From: Owenia fusiformis | Lineage: Eukaryota > Annelida > Polychaeta > Sabellida > Oweniidae | DNA length: 60,000 bases | NCBI GenBank assembly: GCA_903813345.2 | Contig: CAIIXF020000003.1 | Span: forward strand, 11,052,931 to 11,112,930 | Direction of reading: 5' to 3' | Part shown: piece by piece, positions 34,201 to 49,200 of the stretch | How positions within the stretch are numbered: position 1 is the stretch's first letter | How the letters are laid out: every line of letters starts with the position of its first letter | Position numbers and translations under genes: made by a program | Notes under the pieces: generated by a model | Told to the model about the DNA's origin: nothing | The model's input: the letters and a program-made list of their open reading frames with translations, nothing else | Database searches by the model: none

Positions 34201-37200
34201 GTGATTTTTTGACAATCAAGTAGTGGCCATTTTGATGCAATACTTCTGGATTTATAACACAAAAGCAATATTTCAACAATATAACAGTGGAAGCTATTTT
34301 GAAAATTGCTAAAACTTCTGAACAATATTGCTTACTGTAGTTTAAAATAAGACACCAGTAAAAATTTCAGCAAATTGATGGGATACCTCAAGAGTTATGA
34401 CCAAAAGAACTGAAAACATGATTGTTCTGCAAAAATAGTGGCCATTTTGAATTCAGCATCCAACTTGGGAATTCCATCTTGAGCCCATGAGGCATCAGCA
34501 CATTAAGTTGCTGCTTAATAAATTTTGTTTTGCAAAAACTTCATGACTTTACAGACACAAGAGAAACTGTAGTATAAAACATTGCACATACCCCAAGGGA
34601 TGCTGATGCTGTCTCACTTGAAGTGCCTCCTGAGATGGAATTTTTAATTAAATAGGTATTTGGTCTTTCATCATCATTATCAATGCTCCTGTTCCCTGTT
34701 ATGACTATTGCCTCTGGTTGCTTGGGTAATGTATTGTTTGTCCCCGTAGGCCACACCTAAAAAGCATTAACTCCAAAGTCAGTAACCATAGTAAATCCCT
34801 TCCACAACTATAGATCAATAATTCATGCCGTGTTGATGCATTAGTAAAGCCATTGATAGTATAGAAAATTAATGAATGCTATTTACTGATAGATTACACA
34901 ATTTTTATCTCATCTAGATAGTAGGTATATTGAGCTTCTGTTTCCTGAGGCATAAAAGGAAGTAGTGCGCTCTCCATTATGATCTCCCCATGAAAAAAAA
35001 ATTGTTCATCTGATTTTTCAAAATGAGTATACTGCTTTTATTATGACATTTTATATGCTCACTAGTATCTTGTTGACCTATATTGAGCACTGTATTGATG
35101 TATGGGCCACTTATTAGGGTCATAATTCAATCATCAAGTGTAGAGGCATAGATACAAACCAGGAAGTATTTTTGTGTCTGTCAAAATCCATTTGCATCCT
35201 ACACATCCCTACATCTTATCCAAATATGTTATTAAATAATGAAATATAATAGTATAATCTTTTGATTTACAAAGTATGGCTGGCATTTCATAAGTGTAAA
35301 AGTTGCTTATGAAGCATTTTTCTATAGCCATTTTGTAAGAAAAAATGATGAAAAATGTACAATCTTTTAATTTGAAGTATGACCTGAATCGATTGCAAAC
35401 TTCATATTTGCACATCTGATGTGATTATACCATTTGTGTCATCTTGTGAAATTGTTTAATTTGCAATCGATTCAGGTCATAGTGTATTTTAGTTATTTTT
35501 GTGAAAATCAATAGAAACTAATGGCCTCCATTGGAATCTGATGATATCCACATGTTAAGTCAATGGAGGACATCCAATGTCAAGTCAATACACACTTGCT
35601 GAACTTAATGACCTCAACCTCAGCACATGTGTTTCCAAATGCTTAAATATTTTCCAAAGTATTATGTGAAATTGTATTCTTTATGTTACACCTAAAAATG
35701 ATTCGTTTTGTTCATGGGGAAATCATAATGGAGAATGCACTAGATCCTTTGAATCAAATCTGTCCACTGTCCTTAGGTATGAGCATATAAAATTTGAACC
35801 AAATCTGTGAAATAGTACTGTATTTGAGTTATCAGATATACATTTCATACGAAAAATGGCAGCCATTTTGAAATGAGTGGCCATATTGAAAATTCATTCT
35901 TGAGCAGAATCAAATCCATCAACCGTTATCTGAGTTATCACCCAGACAGACGGAAAAATGGATGGACAGACGTCGGCTTCTCTACAGCCCCTTCAAACTT
36001 TGTGGGATAATTGTCAAATTATGTGATATATAAACATAGGTTTACCAAATACAAAGAAAAAATTCAAATCAAGATGACAGAATAAACCAGTGTTACAATG
36101 TTCACTTACTTTATGAGTAGACATATGTTTCTTGACATTGGACTTTTGTGCAAAAGCTCTTCCACACACGATACACTGAAAAGGCTTCTCTCCCGTGTGA
36201 GAGCGTACATGTTGTTGTAAATCAAAGTTCTTGGAAAACATCTTATCGCAATACTGACATTTCAGTCTTTTCTTGAGACCTGCATTGTCCTCAATATCAG
36301 GCTGTGTATTCATCTTGCCACGTCTTCCTTTGATACTTCCAGGATCAACGTCTGTCATGTTGTTCACTAGGTTGCTTTGCTTCTTTGCTGAATACAAATG
36401 CATTGCTTTTAAAGGATCATAAACAAACTCGTCTGACCCAGTTATCTACTCGCGACTTCGTAGATCTGGGACAGACGAGGTCCAGTGAAATAAAGGAGGG
36501 ATTTTCTCCCAAGAAAACACACTGTTGAATCAGCACTTGTTATTCCTTTCCAATTAGCTGTCCAACCAAAATATTGGGGTCCATGTAAACACAAGTACTT
36601 CTTTGTAATAAAGAGTACATTACTTACACGAAAATGTGGTGTTTTGTTTGTTATATTGATGCTGAAATGTGCCCAACATTTCGTCAATTTAGTCAGGTCT
36701 CGCCTAATAATGTCAATTGATGTGACGGAACATGAGTGTGACGCGAAATTTTTTAATCTTTCATGGAACGAAGATACATTTCCCGGGAATCAATACATTC
36801 CAAATATTATGATTTGTTCAGAAGGTTTGTCATCATTACGTTAATTACTTTATAAAACTGACATATCCATGTCGTAGTTAGACTGGAAACAAATATGGTG
36901 GATATAATAAAGGATTTTCAATTTGTTGTACTGAACGAATGTTGTACTGAAAAAATAAGCAGATGAGACTTCTCGTTATTCTACAAGATCACGCACAGAT
37001 TGCAGAAGAATTTTTCTTTTTGCTACTCTCAATCGCTTCGTTCTTATTAATTAGCAGCCATCCAATGATGGAAACCTACTAGAAATACAAAAATTAATAC
37101 TAGGAACAAACATGTAAGTATATTTTATAATGTTTATTCAGATATCAGCGGTTATTACACTTTGGAAAAGCAGTGTGTTTTCTGTGGAGTAAATACCCCA

Positions 37201-40200
37201 ATTTTTCCATTGCAGCTCGTCTGGCCCATTATCTACGACATTTCAGAATCAGGGAATAGATAACTAGGCCAGGCGAGTTTGATTAACCAGACAAGGAGTT
37301 TTTCAAGCCTTGATAATATTCAAGAAAAAAAGTTTTGTTTCGAAATCTTCACAATTGCAAGTTATCAATTGCTGATCATTATAAGATAATCATTCTAATG
37401 TTACAAATGGTAGAAAACTAGAAAATAATAATCATACCTCTGACATTGTTAACCCTCTGTTGCTGAATGCTTTTCCCACTCTGTGTCTGTCCACTGGATG
37501 ATGGAATGTGCTGCATTTCACTCTCTGACACATTGTGAATCTGAACATCAGTCACCTGCTGATTCTGAGTCACTTGGTTTTGCTGCTGGCCCTGCTGAGA
37601 GAGAAACTTCAACTGGACATTTTGCATTGGAACAGGGTTTGACTGAAACAGAAACAATTTGAAGTCACATACCAATATTTTTGGATGAACATTTCTTCAA
37701 AAGAGGCTTTACTTAGGGGTTCTCTGTACTGCTCAATTTAGGGGGAATTCAAGTCACATTTACTGCCTCCATGTAATTTCCAAGAAGTACAGCATTTTAC
37801 CTTGTAAGTCTGATACTCCAGAATAACATTTCATACAATGAAATCGTACTGAAGGGATAGATTGTTCCTTTGTGCAACAGATGATTTAATGTATATGATT
37901 TCGTAAAATGCAATGTCATGAGGTTTTGTTGGAATCTAACAAGTGATTTTTCAAGTCATTTTTATGATGAGCATGAGACAATAAGAAGTTAACCACTGTT
38001 TTAGAATAAAACAAATGCAATTCATTGAGTTTACATGTAAATCTTCGGTTGATTTCTGTGAGTTTTACCGCTTCAAATGAGCATGTTATCAGTCAATAAT
38101 TGACAAAGTTTTGTTGAACGTTAAATTGGCATATATTTACGCCTTCTAAGCGATTTGAATATTAAAGTTTTGTTTATAATGAGTAAATCAGAATCACTCC
38201 CATTCAGTAATCAATCCGGGAATCAATCATAGAGGGAAACTGGATATGAACAGGTAAAATTATCATAATCATTAAGTTCACCATTATAACATGTCTAAAA
38301 AATATATAGTTGGACAATTTATTTTAAGTTAATCTTCAGTGTCATTTGAGGAATGACCTGTTGAAATTATATATGATCTTGAAAGCCCATGGTTTAGTTA
38401 TCATATAACATTTGTAAACATTTTCTGTTAATGTCTACTGTGGAGATGGGATCATCAATAACAAAATATCGGTAAAATTTGTTTTTCGTGTTTCATTTTG
38501 ATTGCTTTAGTTTGTGCAAATGTCACTCATGGTGAATTTCTGATGGAACTTCTTACTGCGACATAAAAACCATTTAATAGGACATTGGGCAAATATAATC
38601 CTATACTAATTCTTCAAATCTTTCAGTCATTGACGTCATTGATTTAACTAATTTACATACAGTCAATCAGCGTGCAGGAAATTATCAATTTTCTTTACTT
38701 TGTGGAAAGTACTCTAAGAGCGAGGAGGAAAATTCTTAATAAATGGAGTATAGTTGGTTTGGCAGCATTTTCAGTTAGGGGGAAGTCTTGGATGAAAAAT
38801 CTACCTAGGTGATAGCTTCACAGAGTGGTACATAATTCTTTTTTTTCAGGGGTTAGCCCCCCACCCCCCAAAAACACCCCACCCCGGTAAAATAATTTTT
38901 TCATTCTCAATAACTTTAGATATCTTGATGTTTGTAAATTACATACATAGACATTATATATATGAATCATTTGAAAAATAAATAATGCCAATCACTCCTA
39001 CAGAATTTGAATAATAGTACAAAGTGTGTACCCTAGGGGGCAAATTCGTGACCCATTTTCTTACTATTTAGAGCCTCACTTTTCAATTAGACATGTACAC
39101 TGGAAGACATTGGAAAAATTCATGTGAAGTGCCTAGTAGGAGGCCTATGAGCCCTGAAAGGTTCAAACTAATTGAATCAGTAGGAGCTTAGAAAAAAATT
39201 GTTGATTTTTTGAAAATTTTGACATTTTCAAGATGGGTGATTTTGTGTATGACTATAGCTGAAGCTTATAGTTTCTAGATCCATCCCTCTTTGATGTTAA
39301 ATATGGTTTTAAAGTGTAGAACTAAGATGTAAAAAATAATTAAAATGGGTATTAAGGAAGTTTAAAGTTTTAAATAAGTCCAAAATTTGAAGAATTGTAT
39401 AATATCAGGTCCGAATTTACAAATTTCAGGTATGACCTTGGATGACCCTTATGTTTTTTATATCTGTCCCTCTTTGATGATATTTATGGTTTTTTAGTAA
39501 CAAACTAAGCTGTAAAATATAATTTAGATGGATTTTAAGAAGGTTTAAGGATTTTAACAAGTCAAAATTTGAAGAATTGTACTATATCAGGTCTGAATTT
39601 TTGAATTTCAGGTAAGACCTTGGGTAAGCCTTATATTTTTTACATCAGTCCCTCTTTGATGATATGTATTGTTTTGTAGTGTGGAACTAGGATGTAAAAT
39701 ACAATTAAGATGGATTTTAAGGAGGTTTTAGGATTTTCACAAGTTCAAAATTTGAAAAATTGTACAATATTAGGTCTGCAATTAACACATTTCAAGTATA
39801 ACCTTGGTTGGTTCTCATATTTTTTACACCTATCCCTTTTTCATGATATATTTGGTTTAGTAGTGTTGAAATAATATGTATAACATAATTTGGATGGGTT
39901 TTAAAAAAACTAAATGTTTTAAACAAGTTCAAAATCTTGGCGAATTGTACAATATCAGATCTGAAATTAACATATTTCAAGTATAACCTTTGTTGGCCCT
40001 TATGTTTTTAACATCCCTTTTTGATGATATATATATGGTATAACAGTGTGGAACTAAAAGGTAAAACATAATTAAAATGGGTTTTAAGGAGGTTTAAGGT
40101 TTTAAACAAGTTAAAAACTTGACAAATTATACAATATGAGACATGAAATAATCAAATTTCGGGTATAGCCTTAGATGAGCCTTATGTTTTTTTACATATC

Positions 40201-43200
40201 TCTCTATGATAACATATATTGTTTTGTAGTATGGAACTAAAGTGTAAATCATAATTTAGATGGGTTTTAAGGAAGTTTTAGGTTCTAAAGAGGTTCAAAA
40301 CTTGACAAATTGTACAATATTAGGTCTGAAATTAACAAATTTCAGGTATAGATTTGAATGATCCTCATGCTCTTTACATTCTAAACCTCTTTGATGATTT
40401 ACATGGTTCTGTAGTGTGGGACTAAAATGTAAAACATAATTTAGGAATTTTGGGTTTTAAGGAAGTTTAACCCTAATGTCTGCAGGGGAGGGGGGGGGTC
40501 AAATTGACCTACCCCTCTGTTTTTTAAATGGTACTTTTTGCAAGTTTTCCTTGTGCCATCATTATTATTTTTAGCTTGAGCCACAGATAAATGACACCTT
40601 TTGGTGTAAAGATCAAGGTGATTGGGGGTAGAGGTGCAAAGTTATGATAGTCCGAAGTTGATCCCAATAAAAATGAAATTAATGAAATAACGATCGTATT
40701 GATGGTTACCTTGTTTTTAATACTATAAAAAATGCAAAATGATGATAATTTCTAGATAATCTTTAAGCAATAAGTAATAAATATAAACCTCCTTAAAACC
40801 CCAAATTCCTAAATTTTGTTTTACATTTTAGTTCCACACTACAAAACCATGTAAATCATCAAAGAGGTTAATAATTTCAGACCTAATATTGTACAATTTG
40901 TTTTGTTTTGAACTTCTTGAAAACCTTAAAGAGAGAATCAGATCCAGCAAGCAGCCAAACAAAAAATTGTTTAAATTTTTGAATATTTCTGGCTTATGTC
41001 ATTCTTTTTCATGTCTATTTGCTAAAAATCCCCAAAGTGCACAATTTAGTGTAGGAAAACTAAAGATTTCTACAATAATGTATTATTTTTCCATAAGAAT
41101 GGTTACCATTCTTATTATTTTGGGAGTATTTAAACACTTTTCCCCCATTTTTGCACTTTGAATCCATTATAACTTCATCAGTTTTTAACACATCATGAAT
41201 CTTTTTAAAGATATTGTATTTTAGATTGTAAGGAATAGATTGGTAGGTGAATTGTACATGTTGCTTGTAATTTTATCACCCCTATAGATCTGATTCTGCC
41301 TTTTAACTTCCTTAAAACCGATCGATCTAAATTATGTTTTACATCTTAGTTCCATACTACTAAACCATATATATCATCATAGAGAGATATATACCTAAAA
41401 TTCGTTAATGTCAGATATGATATTGTACAATTTGTCAAGTTTTGAACAGCTTTAAAACCTTAAACCTTCTCAAAACCCATCTAAATTATGTTTTACCTCA
41501 TAGTTCCATACTACTATACTGTATATTACCAACCATATATTGTATAATCATTGAGAGATAGATGTAAAAAACGAATAAGGGCCATCCACAGTTATACCTA
41601 AAATTAATAAATTCCAGACCTGTTATTGTACAATTCTTCATATTTTTAACTTGTTTAAAACCTGTCTAACTTATGTTTAATATCTTACTTCAACACTACT
41701 AAACCATATATGCCATCAAAAAGGGATAGGTGTAAAAAAACATAAGGCTTGTCCAAGGTAACACCAAAAATTCATTAATATCAGCTCTGATATTGTACAA
41801 TTCGTAAAAATTTGAACTTGTTGAAATCCTTAAACTTCTTTAAAACCCATCTTAATTATGTTTTACATATTAGCTCCACACTACTAAACAATATAAACAT
41901 ATATCATCAAAAAGGGATAGATGTTAAAAATATAAGGGCCAAGCAAGATTATACTTTAAATTCGTTAATTTCTGATATTGTACAATAGGCCAAGATTTTG
42001 AACTTGTTTAAAACTTCAAGCTTCTTTAAAACCTATCTAAATTATGTTTTACATATTTCCACACTGCTAAACCAAATATATCATGAAAAGGGGATAGGTT
42101 TAAAAACATATGGGCCAACCAAGGTTATACTTGAAATTTGTTAATTGCAGACTTGATATTGTACAAAATTCTTCAAATTGTTTAAATCCTTAAACCCTCT
42201 TAAAATGCATCTAAATCATTTTTTACATCATAGTTCCACACTACAAAACCATACATATCATCAAAGAGGGACAGATGTAGAGAATATAAGGCCCATCCAA
42301 GGTCTTACCTAAAATTTGCAAATTCAGACCTGATATTGTACAATTCTTCAAAACTTGTTGGAATCCTAAAACCTTCTCAAAATTCATCTAAATTATATTT
42401 TACATCTTAGTTCCATACTATAAAACCAGGAATATGATCAAAGGGGGATATAGATGTAAAATATAGATGTAAAAAACAAAAGGGCCGTCCATGGTCATAC
42501 ATGAAATTCAAAAATACAGATCTGATATTATACAATTCTTCAAATTTTGGACTCATTAAGATCCTTAAACCTTCTTAAAATTCATCTACATTATATTTTA
42601 CATCTTAGTTCTACATTATAAATCCTTAAACACTCTTCAAAACCATCTTAATCATTTTTGCATCTTAGATCCACACTATAAAACAATACATATCATCAAA
42701 GAGTGACGGATGTAAAAATATAAGGCCCATCCAAGGTCTTACCTGAAATTCGTAAATTCAGACCTGATATTGTACAATTCTTCAAATTTTGAACTCATTA
42801 AGATCCTTAAACCTTCTTAAAATTCATCTACATTATATTTTACATCTTAGTTCTACATTATAAAACCATGAATATCATCAAAGAGGGAAGGATGTAAAAA
42901 ATGTAAGGCTCGTCCAAGGTCATGCCGGAAATTCATAAATTCAGACCTGATATTGTACAATTCTTCAAATTTTGGACTCATTTAAAATCCTTAAACTTTC
43001 AAATCCATCTAAATTATTTTTACTCATTAGTTTCACACTACAAAACCATACATATCATCAAAGAGGGACAGATGTAAAAAATATAAGGCTCATCCAAGGT
43101 CTTACCTGAAATTCATAAATTCAGACCTTATATTGTACAATTCTTCAAATTTTGGATTTGTTAAAATCCTTAAACCACCTTAAAAACCATCTAAATTATT

Positions 43201-46200
43201 TTGTACATCTTAGTTCTATACTACAAAACCATAAATATCATCAAAAGGGGACACATGTAAAAAATCTAAGGCTCATCCAAGGTCATACCTAAAATTCGTA
43301 AATTCAGACCTGATATTGTACAATTCTTCGAATTTTGAACTTGTTTAAAACTTTTAACTTCCTTAAAACCCATTTTAATTATTTTTTACATCTTAGTTCC
43401 ATACTTCAAAACCATATTTATTATCAAAGAGGGATAGATCTAGAAACCATAGGCCTCAGCTATAGTCATACACAAAATCACGCCTCTCAAAAATGTCAAA
43501 TTTTTCAAAAAATCAACAATTTTTTTCTCGGCTCATACTGATTCAATTAATTTGAACCTTTCAGGGCTTATAGGACTGCTTCTGGGCACTTTAGGTGAAT
43601 TTTTCCAATGTCTTCCAGTGTCTGATTGAAAAGTGAGGCTCTAAATAGTAAGAAAATGGGTCACGAATTTGCCCCCTGGGGTACACACTTTATACTATTA
43701 TTCAAAATCTGTAGGAGTGATTGGCATTATTTATTTTTCAAATGATTCATATATATAATGTCTATGTATGTAACTTACAAACATCAAGATATCTAAAGTT
43801 ATTGAGAATGAAAAAATTATTTTACCGGGGTGGGGTTATTTTGGGGGGTGGGGGGCTAATCCCTGAAAAAAAAGAATTATGTACCACTCTGTGAAGCTAT
43901 CACCTAGGTAGAATTTTCATCCAAGACTTCCCCCTAACTGAAAATGCTGCCAAACCAACTATACTCCATTTATTAAGAATTTTCCTCCTCGCTCTTAGAG
44001 TAAAGGTGAATAAAGTGAAAAATTAATTTGCTCAATCAAATCTACAGTGATCGAGTAAAATGGAACCACATGAGCTCACAACTAATTTTATGTTATATGT
44101 ACTTTACCTGTACAGTGTTTGTGAATGTAGAATTAGGTCCAGAGTAGCCTGGTGCATTAGCTGCACTGTACATTGAGCTATTGTTGAGACTGCTACGTGA
44201 GGTCAAGGGACTGATTTGAGACAAGAATGGATTGCTCTGGATAGATGTACCCTGCAAAAGAGATGCCTTGAAATATATATATATGGCAATTTTCCAGGGT
44301 ATGCGAAGAGGCAATATATATGAGAATTCCTAATGGTATATGTAGAGGCAATATAAATGAGAATTCCTAATGGTATATGTAGAGGCAAAATAAATGAGAA
44401 TTCCTAATGGTATATGTAGAGGCAATATAAATGAGAATTCCCAATGGTATATGTAGAGGCAAAATAAATGAGAATTCCTAATGGTATATGTAGAGGCAAT
44501 ATAAATGAGAATTCCTAATGGTATATGTAGAGGCAATATAAATGAGAATTCCTAATGGTATATGTAGAGGCAATATAAATGAGAATTCCTAATGGTATAT
44601 GTAGAGGCAAATAAATGAGAATTCCTAATGGTATATGTAGAGGCAATATAAATGAGAATTCCTAATGGTATATGTAGAGGCAAAATAAATGAGAATTCCT
44701 AATGGTATATGTAGAGGCAATATAAATGAGAATTCCTAATGGTATAAGTAGAGGCAATATAAATGAGAATTCCTAATGGTATATGTAGAGGCAAAATAAA
44801 TGAGAATTCCTAATGGTATATGTAGAGGCAAATAAATGAGAATTCCTAATGGTATATGTAGAGGCAATATAAATGAGAATTCCTAATGGTATATGTAGAG
44901 GCAATATAAATGAGAATTCCTAATGGTATATGTAGAGGCAATATAAATGAGAATTCCTAATGGTATATGTAGAGGCAATATAAATGAGAATTCCTAATGG
45001 TATATGTAGAGGCAATATAAATGAGAATTCCTAATGGTATATGTAGAGGCAAATAAATGAGAATTCCTAATGGTATATGTAGAGGCAATATAAATGAGAA
45101 TTCCTAATGGTATATGTAGAGGCAAAATAAATGAGAATTCCTAATGGTATATGTAGAGGCAATATAAATGAGAATTCCTAATGGTATAAGTAGAGGCAAT
45201 ATAAATGAGAATTCCTAATGGTATATGTAGAGGCAAAATAAATGAGAATTCCTAATGGTATATGTAGAGGCAAATAAATGAGAATTCCTAATGGTATATG
45301 TAGAGGCAATATAAATGAGAATTCCTAATGGTATATGTAGAGGCAATATAAATGAGAATTCCTAATGGTATATGTAGAGGCAATATAAATGAGAATTCCT
45401 AATGGTATATGTAGAGGCAATATAAATGAGAATACCTAATGGTATATGTAGAGGCAATATAAATGAGAATTTTCCTAATGGTATATGTAGAGGCAATATA
45501 AATGAGAATTCCCCAGGGTATATGTAGAGCTAATAGAGGCAATATATGTGGGACTTCCCAAAAACATGTGTAGAGGCAATATATATGGGACTTTCCAAGG
45601 GTATGTATTCCCGAAGGTATGTGTAGATGCAATATATATGGGACTTCCCAAGGGTATGTGTAGAGGCAATATATGTAGGACTTCCCAAGGTTATGTGTAG
45701 AGGCAATATATGTGGGACTTCCCAAGGGTATGTGTAGAGGCAATATATGTGGGACTTCCCAAAGGTATGTGTAGAGGCAATATATGTGGGACTTCCCAAG
45801 GGTATGTGTAGAGGCAATATATATGGGACTTCCCAAGGGTATGTGTAGAGGCAATATATGTGGGACTTCCCAAAGGTATGTGTAGAGGCAATATATGTGG
45901 GACTTCCCAAGGGTATGTGTAGAGGCAATATATGTGAGACTTCCCAAAGGTATGTGTAGAGGCAATATATGTGGGACTTCCCAAAGGTATGTGTAGATGC
46001 AATTCATGTGGGACTTCCCAAAGGTATGTGTAGAGGCAATATATGTGGGACTTCCCAAAGGTATGTGTAGAGGCAATATATGTGGGACTTCCCAAAGGTA
46101 TGTGTAGAGGCAATATATGTGGGACTTCCCTAAGGTATGTGTAGAGGCAATATATGTGGGACTTCCCAAGGTAATGTGTAGAGTGTAACAAGAAGCAACA

Positions 46201-49200
46201 TATCTGCGACTTCCCCAGACTGATATGTGTAATAAAAAGCAACACAGGAGTTAAGTATTGGGGCAGAAAAATTTAAAAAGGTGCATTATTGGGATTGAAA
46301 AAGTTCAGATTAATAACAAGGAGCAATGAATGACTGATCTTCTGGATGGAGATTGAAATCCAGTTGTGCGTGACTCTTTGTAAAGAACCATTCACCTACC
46401 TGTAGTGTCTGCACATTGCTAACTTGGTAATTCTGGTCAATATTAAATGTCATAAGGTCATCAGACAATACCATATTCTGCTGCATCTGAGACATAGGAG
46501 ATTGTTGAGACACTTGATTGTACTGTACCTGGAAAGAAGTGTCATATTTGGTATTACATAACAGGGGTTCCCAAACAAGAAATTGTAACATAATGTAACT
46601 TCTTAGATGTATAGTATTCAAGAGAGTTATAAAAACTCAAGGCAGATGCATCATTTTCAATTGATAGGAGTCTATACATACATTTATCACATGCTCTGTA
46701 AAATTCCAGTAATCTGATTGGTTGATTACCGTGTGAGTTTTCCCGTCTCACACGGCCGTCTCACACGTTACTAGAGGCAACCAGTGATGATCAATAGCAA
46801 CGATGTGACGTCACTGATTATATCACTTCTAGCTAAGGAAAACAATATGACGTCTTACTATTTCACAAACAAGTACGAATACAACGGTATGACGTCATAT
46901 TGTTTCAAAGCGAAATCAAAAATTATAGTAGTTACCAGAAGTACTGAACACAAACATAACTGACCAAATCAAAATGCTTCAAAATTCCTAGACATGTGAT
47001 AAAATCGTCATCACACGTTTCAGCTTATGTGATACAGGAAATATTCCACTCGGGTAACAATGTATCACCACTCAAGCTTCGCTTTCGTGGATGATACAGT
47101 ATTACCTTTCGTGGAATATTTCCTGTATCACATGCTGAAACGTGTGATAACTGATAGTATATCATCCAGCTTGATGTAATAGTTATGCTCCATTTAACAA
47201 TTTACATTAATAATCTAATAATATTGTATCAAATGAAGAAATAAACTGAATTGAAATGCTAGTAAGTTCCATCCTGCTGTAAACCAGTGATGCATGATCT
47301 CACAAATGGGGTTTCATACTTTAATTCTATCCAAGAAAAGAAACTACAGAGAGCAGATTCCCAACTAGAAATAAACTTGGAGATCTGATCAAAATCTACC
47401 AAACAATACATTTTCTCAATACTATACTCATTTTTAACAATTCATCTAGAAAATGGATTTAATGGTGGTATCAACTCTACTTACGGATCTAACGTCCATG
47501 ATTTGAGGAACAACTGAAGTGAACCCAGTGCCTGGTGGTCCAATATTCTGTGATTGTGAAGCTGAGGGGGGTGGAGGTGGAGCTTGTACCATCCGGTTAT
47601 GTTTTTGTTGACGTTGTACACATGGTTGTTGCTTATGCTCCATGAATGTTTGAAGTGACTTAAACTCCTCTTTGCACTTTCCACACATAAACAGGTCATC
47701 ATCTTCCACTGTAAAACAACAATTAATAGTTCAAGTGAAAAGTAAGATCATTAGAGTATCTTCATGTGTTTTTAGTTGAACCCAAATACATCGCCAAAAA
47801 ATGTTTTGGTTTTCAGTCAGGGGGTGCGCAAAAAATAAGATTTGTTTTGAATTCGCTGAAAATTGTTACAACTTCCTTAAAAATTTAGCTAGAATCTTCA
47901 AATATAAAGCATTTTAAACCTCTTTTCTTTTTCTTCTATCTAATGGTTTTATTTTTATTGCACCCATCGCATCCCCCCCTATCTACGCCTAAGACTTTGC
48001 AAGGAAATAGTGAATGCCTTTAAGTAGTCACCAAGTTAAAGCAATTTTCAATATGTTTGATATATACTTGTACATGTACATGTATTATATAACTTACAAG
48101 GAGGAGCATCCAGCACTTGTGTAACAGTCTGAGGCTCCAATAAAGATTGTACTGCCATAACAGTCTGTGTGTCGCTGATTGCATTGCCCGCTGGAAAAAG
48201 TTAAATAAAATATGTGTGGTCAATAAAGTTGTAACAAGCCACCATTTCTGCCATCATAATCAAATATATTTAGGTATACTCAAGTGCATGTTTAATATTT
48301 TATAATTGGACAATTGGACACCGTTTTTTCACATCCAAAGCATTTTGATCAATGGTATATCAAAAATGATGAAATATTTTTCTTTTACAAAAGTGGAAGA
48401 CAAAAAATTTCAATTGCTTCTAAAATACAGGAACCACCAGACAATATCTATATCAAAATTCAGAAGCCATACTAGGTTGAGTGGATGTATATTTGATTTT
48501 CATATTTTGTAAATTGCTGTGGTCCAACAACCGATATGTATGTTCTAACATGAACGAAGACTTCAATTTTACAGATTAAATATGACATTTGACAGTTCGG
48601 TTATTGATATACTGTCTAATATACATGACAATTAAACAATTACAGTAGAACCTATATATCTGAACACCTCCCAATGGCGTTTGAATTAGACAGATTTTTC
48701 TGTATGAACTCTCTAAGTAATAACAACAATTACTTTAATTTGTGGAACCAAAATCTACAACATATCCAAAGTACCTCCTACTACATCCCTATCTGCTATC
48801 TCAACAACAATATCCATGAACTTGAGCTTCTGCTCCCATACACAAAGTTTTTCAATCATGTTCAACTAGACATGTATTTTCATTGTGTAATATACCTCTT
48901 TTCTATGCTTCCAAGGTGATCCTGGTGGCCTTATACTAGTGTGCACGTGAACTCTACCTACCAAGCTGTTGTCATAGCCGTCTAGCTTATTGCAACCTTA
49001 TAAACACTAGACTTAATGTTAACACCCTATCTCTTAAATGCATCCTTCACCTTTTGAATGCCTTATTCCTAAGATTCCTTATTACTTAGATCTGGCTAAA
49101 GGTAGTACTTGGTATAATAAACTGACATACATAAATATGTGACAGAGAAACTATCATGTGATGTGGAAAATGGCGAACATTTGATTTCAAATCTTATGAT

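Noticed and set aside
36442-36844. Frames of 66-81 codons upstream of ZNF341 exon 7
   Set aside because: Entirely within the ~860-bp TIR element, copy 2.
45399-46245. Long open frames of 184-256 codons encoding a Tyr/Thr/His repeat protein
   Set aside because: They coincide exactly with the 37-bp minisatellite, are open in several frames at once, and lie inside ZNF341 intron 4.
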